Assembly (NCBI GenBank): GCA_034433305.1
Contig: DAOUAM010000112.1
Coordinates: 1-17,258, forward strand
Origin: DAOUAM01 sp034433305
Lineage (GTDB): Bacteria > Chloroflexota > Dehalococcoidia > Lucifugimonadales > DAOUAM01
Reading direction: 5' to 3'
Length of the DNA: 17,258 bases
Numbering within the stretch: position 1 is the stretch's first letter; the number at the start of each line of letters is the position of its first letter. Below the pieces are notes generated by a model. It was not told the DNA's origin and did no database searches. It saw only the letters and a list, made by a program, of their open reading frames with translations. Made by a program: the position numbers and the translations under genes. Below, piece by piece: positions 1-6,324 of the stretch.

Positions 1-44
1 CCCCCCCCGCCCCCGCCTATAATGATCAGATCGTACTTCTCCAC
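1..44 (-). CDS. Partial flavoprotein disulfide reductase, MerA-like N-terminus
   Basis: Only the first 14 codons lie in the window. They begin at a GTG (44-42) with a strong GAGGAGG ribosome site 5 to 12 bases upstream, and encode MEKYDLIIIGGGGG. The acidic-aromatic start, three hydrophobic residues and glycine cluster are the FAD-binding beta-alpha-beta motif of pyridine-nucleotide disulfide oxidoreductases (mercuric reductase, dihydrolipoamide dehydrogenase and relatives). The start is 18 bases after the MerR-type regulator's stop, so the two probably share a transcript. A merR-merA pairing would make this a mercuric reductase, but that is inference from context: the CxxxxC redox motif and C-terminal cysteines are outside the window. 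The gene is cut within a C/G homopolymer, which may be an assembly end. Confidence 0.6.
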   Translation of the reverse strand, partial: MEKYDLIIIGGGGG

Positions 45-62
45 CTGGCCCTCCTCTGCGAT

Positions 63-551
63 TCACTGCCTGTTCAGGCCCTGTGCCCCCTGGGTTGCAG
101 CCCGCGTCTTCATGCCCTGGAGCCAGCCACCGATACCTTCGCCATGTCTAAAGGCGCTATTCTCGATGATGCTGCAGATGCGCCCTCCGGTGGGCCGGCA
201 GTCCTCGAGGCCGCCTGCGCGCTCCCGAAGTTCGGACAGCTCCTCCCGAAAGGCCTGAAGGTCCTGGAGCAATGCGTCCACCAGGGCCAGTTTCTCCTCC
301 AGCAGGCCCCGGACATGTCCGCATGTAGGCTCGCTGCGGTCGTGGACCTGGAGGATGCTCCTGGTCTCTTCCAGGGACAGCCCCAGACATTTGGCCTTAC
401 GGATGAAGTCCAGGCGCTCAACGTCCTTCTGACCGTAGTCCCGATAGCCCGAGGGCGTGCGCGCAGGGCCTGGCAGCAGGCCCAGGCGCTCGTAATAGCG
501 GACCGTCCTGGCTTTTGACCCCGTGGCCCGCGCCAGCTCGCCTATTTTCAC
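63..551 (-). CDS. MerR-family metal-responsive transcriptional regulator
   Basis: This 162-residue protein has the MerR layout. A winged helix-turn-helix covers about residues 1-70 (MKIGELARATGSKARTVRYY, then the RxxxGYRxY wing). A long dimerisation helix covers about 78-112, and a metal-binding loop follows. Cys77 at the start of the dimer helix and Cys118 and Cys126 in the terminal loop (DCRPTGGRICSIIE) match the cysteines used by ZntR, CadR, PbrR and MerR to bind Zn, Cd, Pb or Hg. The Cys77-Cys118 spacing (41) is longer than in classical MerR (35), so it is closer to the long-helix ZntR/CadR/PbrR-like members. It is expected to bind its own overlong promoter just upstream and untwist it when metal binds. 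The next gene is a disulfide-reductase-type flavoprotein, favouring Hg detoxification. The metal cannot be settled from sequence. Confidence 0.88.
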   Translation of the reverse strand: MKIGELARATGSKARTVRYYERLGLLPGPARTPSGYRDYGQKDVERLDFIRKAKCLGLSLEETRSILQVHDRSEPTCGHVRGLLEEKLALVDALLQDLQAFREELSELRERAGGLEDCRPTGGRICSIIENSAFRHGEGIGGWLQGMKTRAATQGAQGLNRQ

Positions 552-616
552 AGGGCACCTCCCATGTACCTGTAGTGCAAATTGGCCGAGAGCTTTGCCC
601 CTTTTCGCACTTTTAT

Positions 617-648
617 AGCATAGACCTTCCAGTCAGGTGGAAGGTCAA
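617..648 (-). promoter_or_regulatory. MerR-type promoter/operator with 20-bp spacer
   Basis: Read on the minus strand there is a -35 box TTGACC (648-643) and a -10 box TATGCT (622-617) separated by 20 bp. Between and overlapping them (623-646) is a perfect dyad with 9-bp arms, GACCTTCCA and TGGAAGGTC, around a 6-bp centre. An overlong spacer filled by a dyad with CTTCC/GGAAG arms is the signature of MerR/CueR/ZntR-class operators. It fires toward the regulator gene, about 60 bases away, so autoregulation of the regulator-flavoprotein operon is expected. Confidence 0.8.
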
Positions 649-691
649 GTGCCTGGGAGCAGACCCCCTGTGGTAGAAGCCTGGGCTGGAT

Positions 692-714
692 AGCCTCGGC
701 CAGACAGCGAGGCT
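692..714 (-). terminator. Candidate terminator hairpin after the glycine oxidase gene
   Basis: A perfect 7-bp stem (AGCCTCG / CGAGGCT) with a 9-base loop lies 8 bases beyond the glycine oxidase stop codon and before the MerR promoter. On the minus strand no U-run follows it. The T-rich tract (CTCTTTGTT) is on the plus-strand side. It could stop read-through into the MerR operon, but an intrinsic terminator is not proven. Confidence 0.35.
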
Positions 715-722
715 CTTTGTTG

Positions 723-1826
723 CTACCGCCTGAACCTGTCCAGGCCAAAGGGGCGCATGAGGGAGACGTCGCCGCCGGTGATGTGGCTGGCGATGAGGTG
801 GCCCGTGATGGCGCTCAGCAGGATGCCGTTGCGGTAGTGGCCCGAAGCGACGGCCAGCCCGTCCACTCCGGGCACTGGCCCCAGAATGGGCATGTCGTCG
901 GGTGAGCCAGGGCGCAGGCCGGCGATGGCCCAGTTGAGCGTGGCGCCGCGCAGGGAGGGCAGAACAGCAATGGCGGTCTCCAGTATGGAGCGCACGCCCT
1001 CGGCGGTCACCCGCGCATCGTAGCCCGCCTCCTCGATGGTCACGCCAGCGATGATGGAGCCGTCGTTGCGCGGGACGAAGAGGCCCATCCCAGCGTTGAT
1101 GACCGTCTTTATGCCCCCGGAGACAGGCTGAAGGTTGAGGTTCTGCCCTCGCACCGGCCGCACGGGGATGTCCACGCCCGCGAGCGCCGCCAGGGGCCTG
1201 GTCCAGGAGCCTGCGGCCAGCACCACGTGGCCCGCGTGCAAGTCCTGGTCGTACAGGCGTACGCCCATGACCCGCTGGCCCTGCCGTGGCAGGCCCAGGA
1301 CTTCCACGCCCTGGCGAAAGACGGCGCCCAGCCGCATGGCCGCACGGGCGAAAGCCTCGGAAAGCCGCTGATTGTTGACCCGGCAGACCTCCGGCACGAG
1401 CATGCCGCCCAGCACGCCAGGCGCAAGCTCAGGCTCCAGCTCGTGGACGGCCTGGCGGTCCAGCCAGCGGGCGCTGCCACCCAGCTCGTTGTGCCGCTCT
1501 ACCCAGGCCCTCAGCTCCGTGGCGGCGCCCTCGCTGGCGGCTACCGTGAGCTCGCCACACTCCGCCAGCTCCATGTCCACGCCGCCAGCTTCTTGCAGCT
1601 CACCGGCGAGCTTGTGGAACAGGGCCAGGCTCTCCCTGCCCAGCCGGGCGTAGGGATGAGGCCCCGGAGCGACGGACAGGACGCCGGACGCGGCGCTGGA
1701 GGCCTGAGCGCCAAGCCGGCCTCGCTCCAGCACCAGCGTCCTCACCCCGGCCCTGGCCAGGTGGTAGGCGGTGGAGCAGCCGATAACGCCTCCGCCAACT
1801 ACTATGACGTCGGGACTTGTGGTCAT
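723..1826 (-). CDS. thiO: FAD-dependent glycine/D-amino-acid oxidase, ThiO-like
   Basis: The 367-residue protein has the normal ThiO length. It opens with an FAD dinucleotide fold (VIVVGGGVIGCSTAYHLARAG, glycines at 11-16, acidic Glu34 at the end of the second strand). Its C-terminal part contains GLRPGSPDDMPILGP followed by SGHYRNGILL, typical of glycine oxidase ThiO; the arginine of GLRP corresponds to the carboxylate-binding residue of the family. ThiO oxidises glycine to the imine used for the thiazole of thiamine. No other thiamine gene is in the window, so a wider role in oxidising small amino acids or sarcosine remains possible. The ATG at 1826 was chosen over an in-frame upstream start because AAAGGAAA precedes it and the FAD fold begins at once. 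It follows the membrane-protein gene by 19 bases and probably shares its promoter. Confidence 0.82.
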   Translation of the reverse strand: MTTSPDVIVVGGGVIGCSTAYHLARAGVRTLVLERGRLGAQASSAASGVLSVAPGPHPYARLGRESLALFHKLAGELQEAGGVDMELAECGELTVAASEGAATELRAWVERHNELGGSARWLDRQAVHELEPELAPGVLGGMLVPEVCRVNNQRLSEAFARAAMRLGAVFRQGVEVLGLPRQGQRVMGVRLYDQDLHAGHVVLAAGSWTRPLAALAGVDIPVRPVRGQNLNLQPVSGGIKTVINAGMGLFVPRNDGSIIAGVTIEEAGYDARVTAEGVRSILETAIAVLPSLRGATLNWAIAGLRPGSPDDMPILGPVPGVDGLAVASGHYRNGILLSAITGHLIASHITGGDVSLMRPFGLDRFRR

Positions 1827-1845
1827 CGCGTTTCCTTTCCAGGAG

Positions 1846-2280
1846 TCAGACCTCGTGGTACCGCCACAGCCTGAAGGCGTAGTATATGGAGCCAAAGAAG
1901 GTGCTGAACAGGGCTGCGCCAGTGATGAAGGGCATGACCGCCGGCGACCTCAGGGTCGTGGCCACCAGCAGCACGTTCCGGACGCCTCCGGGGTATGCGA
2001 TGGTCCCGTACCAGTAGCCCAGCCAGGCACCGGCCATGCCGCCGGCCAGCGCCAGGGCAAGGCCAACGAGGCTCACGCGCCTGGTAGCCTCTGGCTTGTA
2101 CCAGGCCAGGAACCCGGCGACGCTCGCTGCGAGGCCGGCAGTATTTATCAGCAGCCACATGGGAGGAGTGAAGAAGCCTGGCACGACCCACCAGACGCCC
2201 AGGAAGCCCATGATACCCAACAGGACTCCGAACAGGACTCCCAGGCCGCCTCGCAGGGCCAGCGCGATAGCCCACTCCAT
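1846..2280 (-). CDS. Four-helix integral membrane protein of unknown function
   Basis: I do not recognise a family. The 144-residue product has four likely membrane helices at about 11-33, 40-61, 70-92 and 112-137, short loops, and a basic C-terminus (FRLWRYHEV). Conserved-looking aromatic pairs (GVWWVVPGFF, GYWYG, SIYYAF) flank the helices. The start at 2280 places the protein directly at its first helix. A longer in-frame version to 2394 would add a Cys- and Pro-rich, non-helical tail that overlaps the promoter, so it is less likely. The ribosome site (GGGGCG) is weak. It is the first gene of a two-gene unit with the ThiO-like oxidase, 19 bases downstream. The pairing gives no clear functional hint. 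Confidence 0.7.
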   Translation of the reverse strand: MEWAIALALRGGLGVLFGVLLGIMGFLGVWWVVPGFFTPPMWLLINTAGLAASVAGFLAWYKPEATRRVSLVGLALALAGGMAGAWLGYWYGTIAYPGGVRNVLLVATTLRSPAVMPFITGAALFSTFFGSIYYAFRLWRYHEV

Positions 2281-2307
2281 TACACGCCCCGGTACGCAGG
2301 ATACTCC

Positions 2308-2333
2308 ATTATACAGAGGCAGAGGCTGCCTCT
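2308..2333 (-). promoter_or_regulatory. Promoter -10 box with adjoining 19-bp palindrome
   Basis: On the minus strand there is a perfect TATAAT (2313-2308), about 27 bases upstream of the membrane-protein start codon. In the space where the promoter spacer should lie is a palindrome (2315-2333) with perfect 8-bp arms, AGAGGCAG and CTGCCTCT, around a 3-base centre. No good -35 box is present at 16-18 bp. A factor binding the palindrome could therefore repress or activate this promoter. The boxes are seen; the regulation is inferred. Confidence 0.5.
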
Positions 2334-2393
2334 TGCACACCCCTGGACTGTACAGACCGGGGACGTACATTTCTGCATTGGCCTGGGCCGCCA

Positions 2394-2422
2394 TTGCGCC
2401 AGGACGGCGCCGGCGCTACACT
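2394..2422 (+). promoter_or_regulatory. Possible sigma70-like promoter for the LLM oxidoreductase
   Basis: TTGCGC (2394-2399), a 17-bp spacer, then TACACT (2417-2422) lie 30 bases before the oxidoreductase start. The -35 matches only its first three bases and the -10 matches four of six, so the call is weak. It is supported mainly by spacing and position. Confidence 0.3.
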
Positions 2423-2451
2423 CAGCATAACCTGTTGGTGGGAGGCAGGCC

Positions 2452-3408
2452 ATGGCTATCAGGATTGGCGTCGGCTTTGGTGGCTGGCCCTTCGCCCGGC
2501 GGGACCCGGAGCTGCTGTGGCAGTACGTGGACGCCGCCGAGGCCCTGGATATTGACTCCATCTGGCTCAGCGACAGGGTGGTCTCCCCGGCGCTGAACCT
2601 GGAGCCGCTGGTGGCCCTGGCCTTCGTCGCGGCCCGCACCAGGAGGCTGAAGTTCGGCACCAGCGTGCTGGCCCTGCCCCTGCGCCACCCCACCATCGTG
2701 GCCAAGGAGATCGCCACGCTGGACTTCCTCTCCGGCGGGCGCGTGCTGCCTGCGGTGGGCCTGGGCAGCGACGACGACCGCGAGTTCGAGGCCTGCGGCA
2801 CATCCCGCGTCGCCAGGGCAGGCCGCACTGACGAGGCCATCCTGGTCATGCGACGGCTGTGGGCCGAGGACAGGGTGACCTTCCACGGCAGGCACTTCCA
2901 GCTCAACGAAGTGTCGCTCCAGCCCAGGCCCGTCCAGAAGGAACTTCCACCCATCTGGATAGGTGGCCGCAGCGAGGCCGCGCTGCGCCGCGTCGCCCGC
3001 CTGGGCGATGGCTGGCTCGCTTCCCAGACCACGCCGGAGGAGATAAGGGCTGGCATCGCGCAGGTCAACCGCTGGGCCGCCGAGTATGGCCGCGAGATCG
3101 AGCAGGACCACTTTGGCGTGCTGTTTAACTGCTGCATCGCCGGTACGCGCCAGGAGGCGCAGCGGCTGGCCGGGCCTTACATCCTGCGCAGGCGTGCCGA
3201 CGTGGACTACCTGGCCTTCTCAGCCCTGGGCACGCCTGAGGACGTGGTCGCCCTCCTGGAGAGCTACATAGCCGCCGGCGCCACCAAGTTCGTGGCCCGT
3301 CCTGCATGCCCGCCAGAGCTGGTGCAGGAGCAACTGGAGCTGCTGGCCCGCCAGGTCGTGTCCAGGTACCACCGCCCGCGCCAGGCCGTATCTCCCGGCG
3401 CGCCCTGA
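2452..3408 (+). CDS. LLM-class (luciferase-like) flavin/F420-dependent oxidoreductase
   Basis: The 318-residue protein has a TIM-barrel luciferase-like fold: N-terminal strand IRIGVGFGGWP, then AAEALDIDSIWLSDRV, the TSVLALPLRHP segment (71-80), and LDFLSGGRVLPAVGLGS (90-106). It continues with the RRLW...FHG.HF..N.V...PRPVQ..LPPIWIGG block (about 134-172) and RVARLGDGW. These motifs are characteristic of the F420-dependent LLM subfamily. Such enzymes reduce or oxidise diverse small organics with FMN or F420; the substrate cannot be read from sequence. The start is set by GGGAGG placed 9 bases before the ATG. The gene stands alone, divergent from the membrane protein/ThiO unit. The last 15 residues (about 304-318) are a basic, proline-containing tail beyond the barrel. 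Confidence 0.88.
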   Translation: MAIRIGVGFGGWPFARRDPELLWQYVDAAEALDIDSIWLSDRVVSPALNLEPLVALAFVAARTRRLKFGTSVLALPLRHPTIVAKEIATLDFLSGGRVLPAVGLGSDDDREFEACGTSRVARAGRTDEAILVMRRLWAEDRVTFHGRHFQLNEVSLQPRPVQKELPPIWIGGRSEAALRRVARLGDGWLASQTTPEEIRAGIAQVNRWAAEYGREIEQDHFGVLFNCCIAGTRQEAQRLAGPYILRRRADVDYLAFSALGTPEDVVALLESYIAAGATKFVARPACPPELVQEQLELLARQVVSRYHRPRQAVSPGAP

Positions 3409-3580
3409 CACGCCAACCCTTTGCCAACATTCCTCACACCATCCTCACACAGTCCAGGTACTTCTTCATGCCCGCCTCACTGGCGCTGGGATACCCTTCG
3501 GGTGGCGCGCCTTCTCTGGACGTGCGCCCACTTGTGGCTGAAGGTATGCTAACTTGCTAAATGGGTATTTTCATCGTGGA

Positions 3581-4156
3581 ATGACGCAGGTGCAAGTCCA
3601 TTTCCGCCTGGGCCACGTCCAGAAGATCGGGCTGTTCATCTTCCTCAGCGTACTCATCTTCGTCAGCATGACGCTGGCGCATCCCGCGCTGAGCGGGCTG
3701 GGTAGCTGGGTGTACGTGGGCGCATTTTTCATCAGCGCCATCAGCAGCGCCACCGTTGTGCTGCCCGCGCCGGGCCTGGCCGCCGTGCTTTCGGTGGCCC
3801 CCGAGTTCGACCCCCTGTGGTTGGGGGTAGCTGCTGGGCTGGGCGGCACGCTGGGCGAGCTGACGGCCTACTGGCTGGGCGTGCATGGCAGGCAACCGCT
3901 GGCCCATATCCGTCCCCACCGGCTGGTGGACTGGGCCGAGAAGCACTTCGGAGGCCCTGTGCTGTTCCTGTTCGCCGCCGTGCCCTTCCTGCCCATGGAC
4001 GTGGCCGGCCTGGCGGCGGGGATCGCCCGCTATCCCCTGCCCAGGTTCCTGCTCTTCGTGGGCGCTGGCAAGGTTATCAAGATGGTGTTCCTGACTTACT
4101 CAGCCGCTTACTCCTGGGCCTGGGCGGAGCCCTGGCTGGAGCGGCTTATCATGTAG
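3581..4156 (+). CDS. VTT/DedA-like (SNARE-associated domain) membrane protein
   Basis: The 191-residue product has hydrophobic helices at about 15-33, 42-60, 76-100, 126-148 and 157-178. Its centre matches the VTT (DedA/TVP38) pattern: a glycine-rich re-entrant stretch with GGTLGELTAYWLGVHGR (88-104), then FAAVPFLPMDVAGLAAGIARYPLPRF (131-156) with the usual P..P.D..G..AG series. Members are thought to move or scramble lipids, especially undecaprenyl or other lipid carriers, or to support membrane energetics. The arginine often found before the first proline is replaced by Ala-Val. The ATG at 3581 lacks a clear ribosome site; an in-frame TTG at 3554 with GAAGG 9 bases upstream could be the real start and would add nine residues. 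The next gene begins 18 bases downstream, implying co-expression. Confidence 0.75.
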   Translation: MTQVQVHFRLGHVQKIGLFIFLSVLIFVSMTLAHPALSGLGSWVYVGAFFISAISSATVVLPAPGLAAVLSVAPEFDPLWLGVAAGLGGTLGELTAYWLGVHGRQPLAHIRPHRLVDWAEKHFGGPVLFLFAAVPFLPMDVAGLAAGIARYPLPRFLLFVGAGKVIKMVFLTYSAAYSWAWAEPWLERLIM

Positions 4157-4174
4157 CCTGGAGGACTGTTCTAC

Positions 4175-4984
4175 ATGCCTGGACTCCATGGCGGCGCGGC
4201 CGGCAGGCTGGCGTCGCTCATGCTGGCAGCCATGCTCTTCCTGGTGGGGGCAGGCTGCATCATCGGCAGGGCCGAGGCCGGGTTCTCGGAGCCTTTCACC
4301 TCGCGGCTGAGCGCCGAGGATGGCACTCTCCTGGAGGTCCAGGGCTTCGCCCGTGGACACAGGACGCTGAAGCAGTCGGCGTTCACGCTGACGCTGAGCA
4401 ACCGTTCCTTCCGTCCCTGGCAGAATGAGTACTGCATGGCGCTCCTCGGTCCCCAGGGCGTGGTCCAGACGCTGGTGCAGGAAAGCTTCGTTCTGGCGCC
4501 GAGGGAGACTTTCGGCAACACGGTCTTTGTGACCTTCACCCAGGACCTGAGGCAAGGCCCTTATGGCCTGGCGGTGCTGGTGCCCCAGTGGGGCACGCTG
4601 GTCTCGACCATTCACCTGGGGGATGGCGAGGCCCCCGGCATGTCGCCCTGGCCTGGCCAGGTGGCCTGCCCCGAGAGGGCCGTGACGCAGGAGGAGAGCC
4701 GGCTCATCGCCCAGCGCCTGGTGCATGCCAGCCCGACTTACATCTTCGACGGCATAGAGGGCAGCCTGGTGCTGATGGATGTGGTCACCCTGCGCTGCCC
4801 GTACTGCTGGGAGTTCGTCTTCAGGTTCCAGAGCCGTCACGCTGGCTATGGCGACAGGACGGGGCAGCCGTTGATGCAGGTGATTACGCCCCACGTGGCA
4901 CGGATAGTGGTGGAGAGGGGCAGGGTGACCAGGGCTACTCTGGATGACAGGTGGGACATCCTGGCGCAGCGTCTCATCCAGTAA
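4175..4984 (+). CDS. Secreted or lipid-anchored protein with C-terminal CPYC domain, unknown function
   Basis: The 269-residue protein starts with a basic segment and a hydrophobic export signal (about 12-30) containing VGAGC. Cys28 could be lipidated, although Gly at -3 is atypical for a lipobox. Residues about 45-148 look like a beta-sandwich (alternating strands such as SAFTLTLSNRSF, TFGNTVFVTFT, GPYGLAVLV), consistent with an Ig-like fold. Residues about 172-269 form a separate domain: SRLIAQRLVHASPTYIFDGIEGSLVL, then CPYC (208-211), FRFQSRHAGYGDRTGQ and ITPH.A.I.VE.G. I recall similar uncharacterised C-terminal domains in environmental genomes but know no function. CPYC is shared with glutaredoxins, yet the fold context is different, so metal or redox chemistry is only a guess. 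Start: TGGAGGA precedes the ATG by 9 bases. It is probably co-transcribed with the VTT protein. Confidence 0.72.
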   Translation: MPGLHGGAAGRLASLMLAAMLFLVGAGCIIGRAEAGFSEPFTSRLSAEDGTLLEVQGFARGHRTLKQSAFTLTLSNRSFRPWQNEYCMALLGPQGVVQTLVQESFVLAPRETFGNTVFVTFTQDLRQGPYGLAVLVPQWGTLVSTIHLGDGEAPGMSPWPGQVACPERAVTQEESRLIAQRLVHASPTYIFDGIEGSLVLMDVVTLRCPYCWEFVFRFQSRHAGYGDRTGQPLMQVITPHVARIVVERGRVTRATLDDRWDILAQRLIQ

Positions 4985-5100
4985 GGCCACTGGACTGTTT
5001 GCCCTGACAGTGGTTAACTGAATGTGCCTCCGGATGGTCAAGGGGATTCAGGTCGTGGCACCGGGTAACCATACATGCTGAAGAAGAGGTGCAAGTGACC

Positions 5101-5775
5101 ATGAGCCGAGTTTCTAATCAGGCCATAGCGGGCCTCATCGTAGTGGCCATCGGGGTGCTACTGCTCATCGGCACCCTGGATGTGGTGGACCTGGGCACCG
5201 TAGCCCGGTGGATACCCTCGCTGTTCATCCTGCTGGGGCTGTGGAGGCTGGTGGCCAGCGGCTTCACCAACGTGCTGGGCCCGTTCATTATCATAGCCGT
5301 CGCGGCACTGGTGCAGCTTGCGGTGCTGGGTGTAGACATCGGCCAGTGGTGGCCCATCCTGCTGATTATTCTCGGGCTGGGCATGCTGCTGGGCTGGCAG
5401 CGGGTCCGGGGGGTGGAGCGGCAGAGCGCCAGCACCAACAGCGTCAACGCCGTGGGCATCTTTGGCGGCCCCACTCTGCGGGTCTCCTCCCAGGGCTTCA
5501 AGGGAGGGCAGGTCACTGCCTTCATGGGCGGCGTGAACCTGGACCTCCGCGAGGCCAGAGTGCCAGACCGGCCAGCCGTCATAGATGCCACCGTCATATT
5601 CGGCGGGGCTGACATCAAGGTGCCGCCGCAGTGGAACGTCAAGCTGGACGCCCTCACCCTCTTCGGCGGGAGCGAGGACGAGAGGCGCCAGCCAGCAGGC
5701 GTCTCGGGCGATGGGACGCCAGACCTGGTGATAACCGGCCTGGTCCTGTTCGGCGGCATTTCCATCAAGGACTAG
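5101..5775 (+). CDS. LiaF-like membrane protein with FGG beta-repeat domain
   Basis: The 224-residue product has an N-terminal block of four hydrophobic segments (about 8-26, 38-52, 59-78, 83-99) like the DUF5668/LiaI-LiaF membrane region. After a short linker comes a cytoplasmic beta domain with repeating FGG turns: GIFGG (119-123), FMGG (141-144), VIFGG (165-169), LFGG (187-190) and LFGG (216-219). This is the pattern of LiaF C-terminal (cell-wall-active antibiotic response) domains. In Firmicutes LiaF restrains the LiaRS two-component system; no kinase or regulator is nearby here. ATG 5101 is preceded by AAGAAGAGG; GTG 5095 or 5089 are possible alternative starts. It leads a three-gene envelope cluster, with a 48-base gap to the PspC gene. 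Confidence 0.82.
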   Translation: MSRVSNQAIAGLIVVAIGVLLLIGTLDVVDLGTVARWIPSLFILLGLWRLVASGFTNVLGPFIIIAVAALVQLAVLGVDIGQWWPILLIILGLGMLLGWQRVRGVERQSASTNSVNAVGIFGGPTLRVSSQGFKGGQVTAFMGGVNLDLREARVPDRPAVIDATVIFGGADIKVPPQWNVKLDALTLFGGSEDERRQPAGVSGDGTPDLVITGLVLFGGISIKD

Positions 5776-5823
5776 GCACGGCAAGACTATGTCAGGAGGC
5801 CCAGCTTCATCGAGGGTAGCGCC

Positions 5824-6324
5824 ATGACAACGCAAAGGCTCCACAGGAGCAGCAAGGACAAAATGCTTTTCGGTGTGGCCAGTGGCATGGCCGAGTACTT
5901 CGATGTGGACGTGGTGCTGGTGCGCCTGCTGTGGCTGCTGTTTATCATCGCCACGGGAGGCGTTGGCATACTGCTGTACATTGCGCTGGCCATTATCATG
6001 CCCAGGGAGGAGACCACGGCGACGGAGCCGCGCGACGTGGTCAGGGAGAACCTGGCGAGTATCCCTGACGAGGCCGCCGAGGCGGGCCGGCGTCTGGGCG
6101 AGGCAGTGCGCGGCCCTGCACAGGAGGGCCAGCAGGCCCAGACACCACCGGCCGGTGAGCGACGGCGCCGTAACACCCTGGCGCTGGCACTGATAGCCAT
6201 CGGCCTGGTGTTGCTCACCATCAACCTGGGCTGGTGGTCCTGGTTCAGGTGGGATATTTTCTGGCCGCTGGTGCTTATCGCTATTGGCGTCGCCATAATG
6301 GTGGCACGGTACAGGAGGAGCTGA
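5824..6324 (+). CDS. PspC-domain membrane protein
   Basis: Residues 5-62 form a complete PspC domain: RLHRSSKDKMLFGVASGMAEYFDVDVVLVRL followed by a glycine-containing helix ending in IMP. PspC proteins sense or transmit envelope stress in the phage-shock response. After a polar linker (63-117), rich in Glu, Ala, Pro and Arg, there are two more membrane segments (about 118-135 and 144-162) with GWWSWFRWDIFWPLVLIAIG, the DUF5668-type pattern also found in both neighbours. The protein is therefore a PspC domain joined to the helix pair typical of LiaF-like proteins, 166 residues in all. GAGGG lies 7 bases before the ATG. Its stop overlaps the next start by one base (TGATG), indicating translational coupling with the downstream beta-domain protein. 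Confidence 0.88.
   Translation: MTTQRLHRSSKDKMLFGVASGMAEYFDVDVVLVRLLWLLFIIATGGVGILLYIALAIIMPREETTATEPRDVVRENLASIPDEAAEAGRRLGEAVRGPAQEGQQAQTPPAGERRRRNTLALALIAIGLVLLTINLGWWSWFRWDIFWPLVLIAIGVAIMVARYRRS

Noticed and set aside
1227..1874. 215-codon plus-strand frame opposite the glycine oxidase
   Set aside because: No domain features and complete overlap with a well-supported FAD enzyme.
3434..3556. Minus-strand stretch encoding PPEGYPSASEAGMKKYLD before a stop, resembling a protein C-terminus
   Set aside because: It has no upstream frame, start or ribosome site and I could not tie it to a family; chance or very old debris cannot be separated.
4100..5041. 313-codon minus-strand open frame opposite the CPYC protein gene
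   Set aside because: Composition typical of an antisense shadow; the plus-strand gene has a signal peptide, ribosome site and domain motifs.
4985..5100. Promoter for the envelope cluster (TTGCCC and following AT-rich text)
   Set aside because: No -10 hexamer lies at an acceptable distance; I could not define a promoter.
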